Source: Capnocytophaga sp. (GTDB lineage: Bacteria; Bacteroidota; Bacteroidia; Flavobacteriales; Flavobacteriaceae). Taken from it: 50,899 nt of DNA. The stretch lies in assembly GCF_030532915.1 (NCBI RefSeq), contig NZ_JAUNKD010000018.1, forward strand, positions 6,396 to 57,294. The letters run 5' to 3'. Shown piece by piece: positions 31,941 through 41,121 of this stretch (the first letter of the stretch is position 1; each line of letters opens with the position of its first letter). The position numbers and the translations under genes were made by a program. The notes under the pieces were generated by a model. That model saw only the letters and a program-made list of their open reading frames with translations, was not told the origin of the DNA and ran no database searches.

Positions 31941-33530
31941 TTAAAACTCCGAAGTGAAATGTAGCTTCACGCTCGGATATTTTTGTTTTACCATTTCGAT
32001 GGAAAACGCCGAATCTGCCAAGAAAACCCGTTGCCCTTGCTTGTCGCGTGCCATATATTTTTGCTTCACGCGAAGGAAATCCTGAAACTCGGCATCTTTC
32101 GGATTTTCAGGATCTTCCACCCAACAGGCTTTATAAATCGGGAAACTCTCGTAACTACATTTTGCTCCGTATTCGTGTTCCAATCGATATTGAATTACCT
32201 CGTATTGCAACGCCCCGACCGTTCCGATTACTTTTCGTCCGTTGAAATCCAGTTTGAAAAGCTGTGCCACACCTTCGTCCATCAGCTGGTCGATGCCTTT
32301 TTCCAACTGCTTGGATTTGAGCGGGTCGGCATTATTGATATACCGAAAATGCTCGGGCGAAAACGACGGAATTCCTTTAAATTGCAGATTTTCGCCTTCG
32401 GTGAGCGTGTCTCCGATTTTGAAATTTCCCGTGTCGTGAAGCCCCACAATATCACCCGCATACGAAATATCCACCACTTCTTTCTTTTCGGCAAAAAAGG
32501 CATTCGGGCTTGAAAATTTCAGTTTTTTTCCGTGCCGAACGTGCAAATACGGCTTGTTTCGCTCAAAAGTTCCCGACACGATTTTCACAAACGCCAAGCG
32601 GTTGCGGTGGTTCGGGTCCATATTGGCGTGAATTTTAAAAACGAATCCGCTGAACGTTTTTTCATCGGGATTTACCACGCGTTCATCGCTGGCTTTGGCA
32701 CGGGGCGACGGAGCGATTTCCACAAAACAATCTAATAACTCTCTCACTCCAAAATTGTTAAGTGCCGAACCGAAAAACACGGGTTGTTGCGTTCCGTTCA
32801 GATACGCATCGCGGTCAAAAGGCGGATACACCTCGTACACCAACTCCAATTCGCTACGCAAATTTTCAGCCGATTTTTCACCGATAATTTTATCAAGTTC
32901 GGGGTCGTTTACGTTGTCGAAAGCGATGGTTTCTTCGATATTCCGACGGCTGTCACCCGAAAACAGATTGATATTTTTCTCCCAAATGTTGTAAATTCCT
33001 TTAAAATCATAGCCCATTCCGATAGGGAAACTCAACGGCGTAACCGAAAGCCCGAGCTTTTGTTCCACTTCGTCCAAAAGGTCGAAAGCGTCTTTCCCCT
33101 CGCGGTCTAACTTATTGATAAACACTATCATCGGAATGTTTCGCATACGGCAAACTTCCACAAGTTTTTCGGTTTGTTCCTCAACCCCTTTGGCAACGTC
33201 AATCACCACAATGACGCTATCAACGGCAGTTAAGGTTCGGAAAGTATCCTCGGCAAAATCTTTATGCCCGGGCGTATCTAATATGTTGATTTTATAGTCT
33301 TTATAATTGAATGCCAGTACCGATGTGGCTACCGAAATTCCGCGCTGGCGTTCGATTTCCATAAAGTCGGACGTGGCTCCTTTTTTGATTTTGTTACTTT
33401 TAACGGCACCTGCCTCTTGAATCGCCCCTCCGAAAAGCAATAATTTCTCAGTAAGGGTGGTTTTCCCCGCATCGGGGTGGGCAATTACGCCGAAAGTTCT
33501 GCGTTTTTGTATTTCTTGCAGTATTGACAT
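31941..33530 (-). CDS. prfC: Peptide chain release factor 3
   Basis: RF3 is a translational GTPase that recycles RF1 and RF2 from the ribosome after termination. The 529 residues carry G1 (AHPDAGKTTLTEKLLLFGGAIQEAGAVK, residues 17-44), the 'RGISVATSV' switch I, DTPGHKDF (G3) and NKLDREGKDAFDLLDE (G4). Domains II and III follow with the RF3-specific FNGRKVIGTVGALQYEVIQYRLEHEYG block. Length is normal. Promoter-like TACCTTTG lies 35 bases upstream. It is followed by the DeoR gene on the same strand, with about 50 bases between. Confidence 0.95.
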   Translation of the reverse strand: MSILQEIQKRRTFGVIAHPDAGKTTLTEKLLLFGGAIQEAGAVKSNKIKKGATSDFMEIERQRGISVATSVLAFNYKDYKINILDTPGHKDFAEDTFRTLTAVDSVIVVIDVAKGVEEQTEKLVEVCRMRNIPMIVFINKLDREGKDAFDLLDEVEQKLGLSVTPLSFPIGMGYDFKGIYNIWEKNINLFSGDSRRNIEETIAFDNVNDPELDKIIGEKSAENLRSELELVYEVYPPFDRDAYLNGTQQPVFFGSALNNFGVRELLDCFVEIAPSPRAKASDERVVNPDEKTFSGFVFKIHANMDPNHRNRLAFVKIVSGTFERNKPYLHVRHGKKLKFSSPNAFFAEKKEVVDISYAGDIVGLHDTGNFKIGDTLTEGENLQFKGIPSFSPEHFRYINNADPLKSKQLEKGIDQLMDEGVAQLFKLDFNGRKVIGTVGALQYEVIQYRLEHEYGAKCSYESFPIYKACWVEDPENPKDAEFQDFLRVKQKYMARDKQGQRVFLADSAFSIEMVKQKYPSVKLHFTSEF

Positions 33531-33564
33531 TTACAAATTTTCAGTTTATTGCGAAATTAAATTG

Positions 33565-33572
33565 CAAAGGTA
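33565..33572 (-). promoter_or_regulatory. -7 box TACCTTTG upstream of prfC
   Basis: On the minus strand TACCTTTG lies 35 bases before the start at 33530. The -33 part is only CAA-like, so medium support. Confidence 0.55.
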
Positions 33573-33623
33573 ACGCATTTGGTTCAGTTAAACAACATTA
33601 TTGCGATTATTTTTGTAACAAAA

Positions 33624-33659
33624 AAAATATTGTCGGTCAAAAAAGACGGACAATATTTT
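33624..33659 (-). terminator. Terminator after the PAS-domain gene
   Basis: An 11-bp stem (AAAATATTGTC with GACAATATTTT) with a further inner GTC/GAC pair and an A-rich loop lies 27 bases beyond the stop of the PAS gene; T residues follow on the minus strand. Confidence 0.75.
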
Positions 33660-33685
33660 CGTTTTATTACGGAAAAGTATGATTT

Positions 33686-34378
33686 TTAATTGATTGAAAA
33701 CAACCGTGCGAAGAAATTTTTACGTTTAATATTTTCAGTGTCTTCGGTTTCGTTGAAAATAGTATCCGAAACTTCGGTTACGGGCATTATATTTTCAACT
33801 ATTGCCGGTTCAAAATCAGTATCTTCATACATATATTTGGTTTTATTTCCATCGCCAACGATGTCAAAAATATAATCGATGTATGATTTCCCTTCCTTTT
33901 GCAAAAAACCTTTAAAATAACGACTGCTCAACTCGATACCACCAATAGTTTCTAATTTCAGTAGAGTTTGGTAAAGCGGTTCAATATGTTCTTTTATGAT
34001 GGTTTCGTTTACAGCTCGGCGTCGGGCGGTATACGAAAGGATTTCACCCTTAGGGTCTTTATTAACATCAAAATCAGTGATAACCCAATAAAACTCACCT
34101 GATTTTGACATATTTTTTAAAATGGCGTGAAAGTTTCTGCCTGTTGAAATATTGTCCCAAAGTATTTTGAAAAGTAATTTAGGCGTATCGGGATGCCGAA
34201 TGAGGCTGTGAGGTTGCCCGATTACTTCGGTCATCAAGTATCCACTGACGTTTAAAAAAGTTTGGTTTACGTAGGTTATCGTTCCGAATTTGTCGGTAGT
34301 AGAAACAATAGTTTGTGTTTTGTCCCAAATAACTTCTTGATTGATAGGCTCCGGTTTTTGAATTGATAGTTTTACCAT
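33686..34378 (-). CDS. Single PAS-domain protein, Aer-like sensor fold (230 aa)
   Basis: Residues 20-135 form a PAS domain of the kind found at the N-terminus of Aer-type redox receptors (TDKFGTITYVNQTFLNVSGY, IGQPHSLIRHPDTP, LWDNISTGRNFHAILKN, GEFYWVITDF). No transmembrane helix, kinase, GGDEF or methyl-accepting domain follows. The C-terminal part is charged and ends in KRKNFFARLFSIN. It may sense FAD or haem redox state and pass the signal by protein contact. It stands alone between prfC and dps. Promoter-like TACTTTTG lies 27 bases upstream. Confidence 0.85.
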   Translation of the reverse strand: MVKLSIQKPEPINQEVIWDKTQTIVSTTDKFGTITYVNQTFLNVSGYLMTEVIGQPHSLIRHPDTPKLLFKILWDNISTGRNFHAILKNMSKSGEFYWVITDFDVNKDPKGEILSYTARRRAVNETIIKEHIEPLYQTLLKLETIGGIELSSRYFKGFLQKEGKSYIDYIFDIVGDGNKTKYMYEDTDFEPAIVENIMPVTEVSDTIFNETEDTENIKRKNFFARLFSIN

Positions 34379-34404
34379 ATACAGTTAGTTAAAATTCACC
34401 GAAG

Positions 34405-34412
34405 CAAAAGTA
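34405..34412 (-). promoter_or_regulatory. -7 box TACTTTTG upstream of the PAS gene
   Basis: On the minus strand TACTTTTG lies 27 bases before the start at 34378. No clear TTTG lies at the expected distance. Confidence 0.5.
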
Positions 34413-34600
34413 GTAAATGGAAGTAAAATTGCCAAGTGTTATTTGTTAATTTTTTTAACAAAATAATTTGAAACTTGTTAATAACCTTTTGTGAAACATT
34501 AATAGTTATATAAAAATCAACTGGATAAGCAAATGAAGAAATATTTCATAAAAGTATTTATTGGCATAAAATTAACAATTCTAACATTTTCTTTTATACA

Positions 34601-34637
34601 AAAATGGCTTTAAACATTGGGTGTTTAAAGCCATTTT
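34601..34637 (-). terminator. Terminator after dps
   Basis: A perfect 16-bp stem (AAAATGGCTTTAAACA paired with its complement at 34622-34637) with a 5-base loop lies 11 bases beyond the dps stop; T residues follow on the minus strand. Confidence 0.85.
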
Positions 34638-34647
34638 TTATGCGTGA

Positions 34648-35127
34648 TTATATCGCTTCGTTTAAGTATGCTTTTAGCATCCAGATGTTTTTCTCTTGCT
34701 CGGTGATAAGCCCGCTTACTAAGGCGTTTGTACCCTCGTCATTTGCCTCATCAGAAGTGTCAAGCAAGGTTCGTTCAATTTTCAAAAGTTCCGAGATACT
34801 ATCAACGATTAAACGTACGGTTTTATCATCGTCCGAAACGTTACGACCCACAGGTACTTTTGAGTTTTTTACGTACTCCTCAAAGGTGTGGAAAGGCGTG
34901 AAGCCCAAGGTCAAAATACGCTCGGCAATTTCATCAACCTGCATTTGAGCCGCGTTGTAAAGCTCTTCAAATTTAACGTGTAATTCAAAAAAACGCTTTC
35001 CTTTGATGTTCCAGTGAACACCTCTCAAATTTTGGTAATACGTCTGAAAATTAGCCAATAAAACATTTAACTCGTTGGCGACTTTTTCCGTTTTTGACTT
35101 GTCAAGTCCTAATGCATTATAACTCAT
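34648..35127 (-). CDS. dps: DNA starvation/stationary phase protection protein Dps
   Basis: Dps forms a 12-subunit shell that oxidises and stores iron and protects DNA under oxidative stress. The 159 residues form the expected four-helix bundle. Ferroxidase ligands are His38, His50, Asp65 and Glu69, in the family spacing (12, 15, 4). The N-terminal tail is short, with two or three lysines that may contact DNA. It is a single gene with its own promoter box and terminator. Confidence 0.95.
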   Translation of the reverse strand: MSYNALGLDKSKTEKVANELNVLLANFQTYYQNLRGVHWNIKGKRFFELHVKFEELYNAAQMQVDEIAERILTLGFTPFHTFEEYVKNSKVPVGRNVSDDDKTVRLIVDSISELLKIERTLLDTSDEANDEGTNALVSGLITEQEKNIWMLKAYLNEAI

Positions 35128-35161
35128 ATTGTTGTAATTTAATGGAATAAAAATTTTGATG

Positions 35162-35169
35162 CAAAGGTA
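35162..35169 (-). promoter_or_regulatory. -7 box TACCTTTG before dps
   Basis: On the minus strand TACCTTTG lies 35 bases before the dps start at 35127. A TTTG at the usual distance is not evident, so a regulator such as OxyR may help. Confidence 0.55.
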
Positions 35170-35563
35170 CGAATCTTATTCATTTGCACCCCTAATTAGC
35201 AATTGATTTTACTTATAATTGTATAAATTGTGGAAATAGTGTTTGAAAGAATCGCACTAAAATTTCGTTTTTTATCTAAGCCGATTTGCCGCTTAAAACA
35301 AAAAAAGCAACGCAAAAGTTTTGTAATTTTGTTGAACCATTAAAAAGACAGTTCCAATTCTTTGCAAAGGCAAAATTATGGCATTTTTTTGTACTATTGA
35401 TAACACTTTAAAATAAACAATTGCGAAATCATCACAACAATCATCATTACAGCCGAATATAATTCGGTGTTCATAACAAAAACACACTATTTTTTATTTT
35501 TCTTTAAAAAATAGTATGTTTTATCAAATATTTTTTCTAATTTTACAAAATAAATTCAAGAAA
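35170..35563. other. Intergenic region between dps and tadA with promoter box and hairpin
   Basis: About 390 bases without a large gene. TAATTTTG at 35324-35331 is a rightward -7 box. ACTATTTTTT at 35487-35496 pairs with AAAAAATAGT further right (to 35515), a terminator-like hairpin before tadA. A leftward 26-codon hydrophobic frame lies at 35474-35394. These could be a short RNA or a leader of tadA. Confidence 0.45.
35394..35474 (-). CDS. Possible small hydrophobic peptide (26 aa)
   Basis: The leftward frame encodes MNTELYSAVMMIVVMISQLF followed by ILKCYQ, with a single hydrophobic stretch from about residue 8 to 22. That is the shape of a type I toxin or small membrane protein. Codons 3-7 form a perfect small hairpin (CCGAAT/ATTCGG). 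I see no clear promoter for it, and Bacteroidota starts have no Shine-Dalgarno to test. A chance frame is the main alternative. Confidence 0.25.
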   Translation of the reverse strand: MNTELYSAVMMIVVMISQLFILKCYQ

Positions 35564-36022
35564 ATGTTTCAATTATTTGATGACGAATATTTTATGCGAA
35601 AAGCCTTGCAAGAAGCTGAAACGGCATATGATGTCGGAGAAATTCCGGTGGGAACTGTTATAGTGATCGAAAATCAGATTATCGCGAAGGCTTATAACCT
35701 AACTGAACGACTTACTGACGTAACGGCTCACGCCGAGATGCAGGCAATTACGATGGCGGCAAGTTATTTAGGTGGTAAATATTTGAAAAACTGTACATTA
35801 TATGTAACTTTGGAACCTTGCGCAATGTGTGCAGGTGCATTGTATTGGAGTCAAATTTCACGAATCGTGTACGGCGCAAGTGACCCACATCGCGGTTTTA
35901 GTGCAATGAACGGAAAGCTACATCCTAAAACCGAAATAAAAACAGGGGTACTCGAAACCGAATGTGCCGAACTTTTGAAATTATTCTTTACCAATAAACG
36001 AAAAAAAATAAGTCGCATATGA
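35564..36022 (+). CDS. tadA: tRNA-specific adenosine deaminase
   Basis: TadA converts A34 to inosine in the anticodon of tRNA-Arg(ACG). The zinc-binding sites are His56-Ala-Glu58 and Pro-Cys86-Ala-Met-Cys89, in the usual TAHAE and PCAMC motifs, with the N-terminal helix EYFMRKALQEAETAYDVGEIPVG. The start at 35564 is chosen over an ATG at 35516 because the conserved protein begins at MFQLFDDEYF and the earlier 16 codons are hydrophobic filler. The stop overlaps the next start (ATGA), linking it to the outer-membrane protein gene. Confidence 0.93.
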   Translation: MFQLFDDEYFMRKALQEAETAYDVGEIPVGTVIVIENQIIAKAYNLTERLTDVTAHAEMQAITMAASYLGGKYLKNCTLYVTLEPCAMCAGALYWSQISRIVYGASDPHRGFSAMNGKLHPKTEIKTGVLETECAELLKLFFTNKRKKISRI

Positions 36023-37869
36023 ATAGAAAGTTGTGTTTCAGTATCGGGATGTTTTTTTGGGGAACGGTCTTTCTGTTTTCTCAAATTTCTGATTCTCTGA
36101 ACATAACAATCAAAGATACGGCACAGGTTCAAAAAGATCAAGATTTTTATGGTCGGTTGAAATCACACTTAAAAAAACATAAATTAACTAAAAATTTAGT
36201 AAGTTTTTTTTCGGATTCACCCAATCAACCGGCTACATCTAAGCAAATCAGAAAAGAATTAAATATTGATTATCAAACTTATCAAGGCAAAATCATTCGG
36301 AAAATAAACATCGTTACCTTAGACCCTTTTGGTTATGATGAAAAAGATTTATCGAAACATCCTGACAGTAAGTTAGATAGATACGGAAACGCCTTACACA
36401 TAAAAACTAAATCGCGAACGATAAAAAAACAACTTCTGTTTCACGAAAATAAGCCGATGGACTCGTTATTGCTCAAAGAAACGGAACGTATTTTACGGAA
36501 TCAAAATTATATCCGGCGGGTTTTAATTCGCCCCGTTGCGGTTTCGGCAGTGTCTGATTCTGTGGATGTTCAGGTAGCGGTTTTGGATAGTTGGTCAATG
36601 TTTTTTGCCAGTGACCTTGCCGGCAGTCGGGGGTGGTTACGCGTGAGTGAGCAAAATCTTTTTGGATTAGGACACGAGGCATATATGCTTTATCGTCAGT
36701 ATTTTAACGGATTTAATGAAAATGGGAAAGGATTTGGCTATCGGGCAAAAAATATGTGGAATTCACAAATTAATCTCTTAACCTCATATTACACCGATTA
36801 TGAAAATTTGTATTCAAAACAACTGGCAATAGAACGCCCTATGTTTTCACCCTATGCACGTTGGGCAGGACGAATAGGTTATTTTGAAGAGCGCGACAAA
36901 AAAGATATTTACCTGATAGACAGCCTATACCGACCTCCATTAAGTACAAAAATTTTTGATGGCTACGGAAGTTATATCGTGCCTACTACGCAAAAACGAC
37001 CTGACAGAATTAACAATTTAATTTTTTCACTGCGATACCAAAATTTGAAGTACACTGAACTGCCTCCTGATTTTTTAAATGCAGAAAATTATTTTGCTGA
37101 TCAGCAGCTCTATCTTGCAAAAATCAGCAAAAACAGCACCGGATTCGTGCAAGACAGATATATTTTCAGGCAAGGTGATATTGAGGATGTTAGCGTAGGA
37201 AACTCATTGTTTTTGGTCTCGGGGGCGCTTCGCAAACACAATGCTTTTTATCCTTATTTAGGTTTGGGATTTTCGTGGGCAAAATACAGTTCCAAAGGGT
37301 ATTATTCCTTTAATTTGGAGGCAGGGTCTTTATTTGGGCAAAACAATGCAAAACAACGTGTTATACGCGGTGAAGGCATTTTCTTTTCCAATCTTTTTTC
37401 ACTGAATAATTGGCATTTTAGGCAGTTTTTCAAAACCTCATTTGTGTTGGGGCTTGACAGAACTTCGCACCCCAATGACCGTGTAAGCCTTAATGAAAGA
37501 GACGGAATATTAGGATTTTACAGCCACGTTTACGGCAGCCGAAAGCTCATTTTAAGCTCGCAAACCCAAGCCTATAACCCATTTTATTGGTTAGGTTTTC
37601 GTTTCAATCCGTTTCTTAGTATTGATGTTGGCTTTTTGGGGCAAGAAAAAACGGCTTTTTTGAAAACCGATGTGTACTCTAAATTCGCTATCGGGTTTCA
37701 AATTTCAAATGATTTTTTGATGTTCCCGAGTTTTCAGTTTGCATTTTGTTATTTTCCGAGAATTCCGAGAGACGGAACGCACATTTTCAAAATAACAAAC
37801 ATTCAAAACGATGATTTTAGATTGCAAAGTTTTCAATATAAACCACCCAATATGGTTCATTATCGGTAA
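36019..37869 (+). CDS. Outer-membrane protein with POTRA-like domain and beta barrel (616 aa)
   Basis: It has a signal peptide (about residues 1-22) and a POTRA-like segment at about residues 90-190 (IIRKINIVTLDPFGY, then KNQNYIRRVLIRPV and SVDVQVAVLDSWSM). The rest has repeated aromatic-ended strands (YRQYFNGFNENGKGFGYRAK, YKPPNMVHYR) that read as an outer-membrane barrel. It resembles the Omp85/ShlB class but is shorter than BamA, with only one POTRA. The role might be secretion or assembly of an outer-membrane partner. The start overlaps the tadA stop, so the two are translationally coupled, which is odd for their unrelated jobs. Confidence 0.75.
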   Translation: MNRKLCFSIGMFFWGTVFLFSQISDSLNITIKDTAQVQKDQDFYGRLKSHLKKHKLTKNLVSFFSDSPNQPATSKQIRKELNIDYQTYQGKIIRKINIVTLDPFGYDEKDLSKHPDSKLDRYGNALHIKTKSRTIKKQLLFHENKPMDSLLLKETERILRNQNYIRRVLIRPVAVSAVSDSVDVQVAVLDSWSMFFASDLAGSRGWLRVSEQNLFGLGHEAYMLYRQYFNGFNENGKGFGYRAKNMWNSQINLLTSYYTDYENLYSKQLAIERPMFSPYARWAGRIGYFEERDKKDIYLIDSLYRPPLSTKIFDGYGSYIVPTTQKRPDRINNLIFSLRYQNLKYTELPPDFLNAENYFADQQLYLAKISKNSTGFVQDRYIFRQGDIEDVSVGNSLFLVSGALRKHNAFYPYLGLGFSWAKYSSKGYYSFNLEAGSLFGQNNAKQRVIRGEGIFFSNLFSLNNWHFRQFFKTSFVLGLDRTSHPNDRVSLNERDGILGFYSHVYGSRKLILSSQTQAYNPFYWLGFRFNPFLSIDVGFLGQEKTAFLKTDVYSKFAIGFQISNDFLMFPSFQFAFCYFPRIPRDGTHIFKITNIQNDDFRLQSFQYKPPNMVHYR

Positions 37870-38004
37870 TTCGAATTGATATTTTAATCTATTTATATTA
37901 AACGACTTACAACACACTTTTTCCTATTTGTTTTTTCTGAAAAATAATTTCTGACAAAAAATAAATGGCTTTGAAGAAGTTTTTTGCTAAAAAAAAGCAC
38001 TTTT

Positions 38005-38037
38005 TTTGGAAACCTAAACAATAAATGCTTATTTTTG
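38005..38037 (+). promoter_or_regulatory. Promoter of fabH, TTTG-N21-TATTTTTG
   Basis: TTTG at 38005-38008 and TATTTTTG at 38030-38037 lie 57 bases before the fabH ATG. It probably drives the fabH-accB-accC unit. Confidence 0.65.
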
Positions 38038-38093
38038 CCAAGATTTATGCAATGTTTTTTTCAAAAAAAACAGATAACTAATTAAGACTAATT

Positions 38094-39083
38094 ATGACAA
38101 AAATAACCGCTGCCATCACAGCTATTGGAGGATATGTTCCTGATTTTGTGCTAACAAATCAAATGCTGGAAACAATGGTTGACACCAATGATGAGTGGAT
38201 TTATACCCGCACCGGAATTAAAGAAAGACGAATTTTAAAGGAAGAAGGCAAAGGCGCTTCATATATGGGAATTAAAGCGGCGCAAGACCTTATCAAAAAA
38301 AGAGGATTAGACCCCAAAGAAATTGATTTGGTCATTTTAGCAACGGCAACACCCGATATGCCCGTGGCACTTACAGGTCCTTATGTAGCCTCAGAAATTG
38401 GTGCTGTGAACGCTTTTTCTTTTGATTTACAAGCGGCGTGTTCCAGTTTTCTGTTCGGTGTTTCGGTTGCTGCAAAATACATAGAATCAGGAAGGTATAA
38501 AAAAGTTCTGTTGGTAGGAGCTGATAAAATGTCATCAATTGTTGACTATACTGACAGAGCTACGTGCATCATTTTTGGCGATGGAGCCGGAGCGGTTTTG
38601 TTTGAGCCTAATTACGAAGGATTGGGTGTTCAGGACGAATTATTACGAAGTGACGGAATTGGCAGAAATCACCTGTATATCAAGGCAGGAGGTTCTATAA
38701 GCCCAATAACCGAGCAGGCAATTCAAAACAAGGAACAGTTTGTTTTTCAAGACGGAAAAACGGTGTTCAAGTATGCCGTTTCAGGTATGTCGGGTGTTGC
38801 GGAAGAAATTTTAAAGCGTAACGGGCTTACCAAAGACGATGTGCAGTGGTTAGCACCGCATCAAGCCAACAAACGAATTATTGATGCCACAGCGGAACGT
38901 ATTGGCTTAACCGATGATAAAGTGATGGTAAACATCCACAAGTACGGGAACACAACATCAGCTACTATTCCGCTGGTAATCAATGAATATGAAAAGAAAT
39001 TAAAAAAAGGAGACAATATCATTTTAGCGGCTTTCGGAGGGGGATTCACTTGGGGGGCTGTATACCTAAAATGGGCTTATTAA
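38094..39083 (+). CDS. fabH: 3-oxoacyl-ACP synthase III
   Basis: FabH condenses acetyl-CoA or a branched starter with malonyl-ACP to begin fatty acid synthesis. The catalytic triad is Cys116 (LQAACSSFLFG), His (WLAPHQANKRI) and Asn (HKYGNTTSATIPLV). The start TAAITAIGGYVPDFVLTNQMLE and the 329-residue length are standard. It is followed by accB and accC, giving a starter and carboxylase set for fatty acid synthesis. Confidence 0.95.
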   Translation: MTKITAAITAIGGYVPDFVLTNQMLETMVDTNDEWIYTRTGIKERRILKEEGKGASYMGIKAAQDLIKKRGLDPKEIDLVILATATPDMPVALTGPYVASEIGAVNAFSFDLQAACSSFLFGVSVAAKYIESGRYKKVLLVGADKMSSIVDYTDRATCIIFGDGAGAVLFEPNYEGLGVQDELLRSDGIGRNHLYIKAGGSISPITEQAIQNKEQFVFQDGKTVFKYAVSGMSGVAEEILKRNGLTKDDVQWLAPHQANKRIIDATAERIGLTDDKVMVNIHKYGNTTSATIPLVINEYEKKLKKGDNIILAAFGGGFTWGAVYLKWAY

Positions 39084-39129
39084 CAAATGAAAGTATATAA
39101 ATTACGATAACAACCTAATAACGAGTATT

Positions 39130-39621
39130 ATGGATTTAAGAGACATTCAAAATTTAATTAAATTTGTTGCTAAATCAGGGGCAAGTGAGGTGAAACTTGA
39201 AATGGAAGATGTTAAGATTACAATCAAAACAAACCCCGAAGAAGGCAAAGAACAGGTTTACGTTCAGCAAATGCCTATCGCAACAATGCCTCAACTACCT
39301 GTTCAACAACCGGTTATTCCTTCGGTTCAACCCGTTGAAACAACAGAGGTAAAAGCATCTGAAAGTGCTGATGACAACAAATATATAACAATCAAATCAC
39401 CTATGATAGGCACGTTCTACCGACGTCCGGCGCCTGACAAGCCTTTGTTTGTTGAAGTAGGTTCAACCATTAAAAAAGGAGACGTGATTTGCATTGTTGA
39501 AGCAATGAAACTTTTCAATGAAATTGAATCGGAGGTATCCGGTAAAATTGTTAAAGTTTTGGTGGACGACTCGTCACCGGTAGAATTTGACCAACCTCTT
39601 TTCTTGGTTGATCCGTCCTAA
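39130..39621 (+). CDS. accB: Acetyl-CoA carboxylase biotin carboxyl carrier protein
   Basis: The 163 residues have an N-terminal helical part (MDLRDIQNLIKFVAKSGASEVKLE), a proline- and valine-rich linker (about 48-75) and the C-terminal biotinyl domain with the modified lysine Lys127 in VEAMKLFNEIESE. The biotin swings between the carboxylase and carboxyltransferase sites. It lies 46 bases after fabH and 60 before accC. Confidence 0.95.
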   Translation: MDLRDIQNLIKFVAKSGASEVKLEMEDVKITIKTNPEEGKEQVYVQQMPIATMPQLPVQQPVIPSVQPVETTEVKASESADDNKYITIKSPMIGTFYRRPAPDKPLFVEVGSTIKKGDVICIVEAMKLFNEIESEVSGKIVKVLVDDSSPVEFDQPLFLVDPS

Positions 39622-39681
39622 AAAGTGTAATTTCAGCAAATTACATAATTTAAAATTTTATTCATAATTTAACAGAAATTT

Positions 39682-41031
39682 ATGTTTAAGAAAATATTGA
39701 TAGCCAATCGTGGTGAGATTGCTTTGCGCATTATCCGCACGTGTCGCGAAATGGGAATAAAGTCCGTAGCGGTTTACTCAACTGCCGATGCCGATAGTTT
39801 ACACGTCCGTTTTGCCGATGAGGCGGTTTGTATCGGGCCTCCGGCAAGCAAAGATTCATACCTTAAAATACCAAATATCATCGCAGCAGCGGAAATTACC
39901 AATGCCGATGCCATTCACCCCGGATACGGATTTTTATCCGAAAATGCTAAATTTTCAAAAATTTGTGCCGAACACGGAATTAAATTTATCGGAGCTTCGC
40001 CTGAAATGATTGAAAAAATGGGTGATAAAGCGACTGCCAAAGCCACTATGAAAGCCGCAGGAGTGCCTACCGTACCAGGCTCGGACGGACTTATAGAATC
40101 ACTAACACACGCAAAAAAGGTAGCCAAAGAAATGGGGTATCCGGTAATGCTCAAAGCTACTGCCGGTGGCGGTGGACGCGGAATGCGAGCCGTTTGGAAG
40201 GAAGAAGACCTTGAAAAAGCGCTTGAAAGTGCCAAACAAGAGGCCGGAGCCGCTTTCGGGAATGACGGTATGTATATGGAAAAACTCATTGAAGAACCTC
40301 GACATATTGAAATTCAGATTGTTGGCGACCAATACGGGAAAGCCTGCCACTTATCGGAAAGAGATTGCTCCATTCAGCGTCGTCATCAAAAATTAACCGA
40401 AGAAACGCCTTCGCCTTTTATGACGGAAGATTTACGTAAACGAATGGGAGAAGCTGCCGTAAAAGCCGCTGAGTTCATCGGTTACGAAGGCGCCGGAACC
40501 GTTGAGTTTTTGGTAGATAAACACCGAAACTTCTATTTTATGGAGATGAATACCCGTATTCAAGTAGAACACCCCATTACAGAGCAAGTTATTGATTATG
40601 ACTTAATTAGAGAACAGATATTGGTAGCCGCAGGTGTGCCGATTTCGGGTAAAAATTATCTTCCGAAACTTCACTCAATAGAATGCAGAATCAACGCAGA
40701 AGACCCCTATAATGATTTTCGTCCTTCACCGGGAAAAATTGCAACGCTTCACGCACCGGGCGGACACGGAGTTCGCTTGGACACCCACGTTTACAGTGGT
40801 TATGTGATTCCGCCAAACTACGATTCAATGATAGCGAAACTTATCACTACGGCACAAACCCGAGAGGAAGCCATCGCTAAAATGAAGCGTGCTTTGGAAG
40901 AATTTGTAGTTGAGGGGGTTAAAACAACCATTCCATTTCACTTACAACTAATGGACGACCCCGATTATTTGGCAGGAAATTACACCACCAAGTTTATGGA
41001 ATCGTTTAAAATGAATCCACCACAGAATTAG
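39682..41031 (+). CDS. accC: Acetyl-CoA carboxylase biotin carboxylase subunit
   Basis: AccC carboxylates biotin on AccB using ATP and bicarbonate. The 449 residues show [21 protein letters not shown], the ATP-grasp glycine loop ([12 protein letters not shown], about residues 158-169), the [15 protein letters not shown] block and [18 protein letters not shown]. Length is normal. It ends the fabH-accB-accC unit with a terminator 19 bases after the stop. Confidence 0.96.
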   Translation: MFKKILIANRGEIALRIIRTCREMGIKSVAVYSTADADSLHVRFADEAVCIGPPASKDSYLKIPNIIAAAEITNADAIHPGYGFLSENAKFSKICAEHGIKFIGASPEMIEKMGDKATAKATMKAAGVPTVPGSDGLIESLTHAKKVAKEMGYPVMLKATAGGGGRGMRAVWKEEDLEKALESAKQEAGAAFGNDGMYMEKLIEEPRHIEIQIVGDQYGKACHLSERDCSIQRRHQKLTEETPSPFMTEDLRKRMGEAAVKAAEFIGYEGAGTVEFLVDKHRNFYFMEMNTRIQVEHPITEQVIDYDLIREQILVAAGVPISGKNYLPKLHSIECRINAEDPYNDFRPSPGKIATLHAPGGHGVRLDTHVYSGYVIPPNYDSMIAKLITTAQTREEAIAKMKRALEEFVVEGVKTTIPFHLQLMDDPDYLAGNYTTKFMESFKMNPPQN

Positions 41032-41049
41032 TAAGCAATAATTTTATAG

Positions 41050-41087
41050 AAACACCCTGAAAAGTTGATTTTTGGGGTGTTTTTTTG
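41050..41087 (+). terminator. Terminator after accC
   Basis: An AAACACCC / GGGTGTTT stem (41050-41057 and 41075-41082) with a 17-base loop and a run of T ends the fatty-acid gene unit. Confidence 0.75.
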
Positions 41088-41121
41088 TGTGGAGAAGTTT
41101 GAGGAATGTAAATTTGTACAA

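Noticed and set aside
35421-35462. A short histidine-rich frame (4 His, then Tyr) before a hairpin, like a histidine attenuator leader.
   Set aside because: It starts at TTG, has no histidine biosynthesis genes downstream (tadA follows), and the other frame gives an equally striking Ile/Thr-rich reading, so low-complexity sequence explains it.
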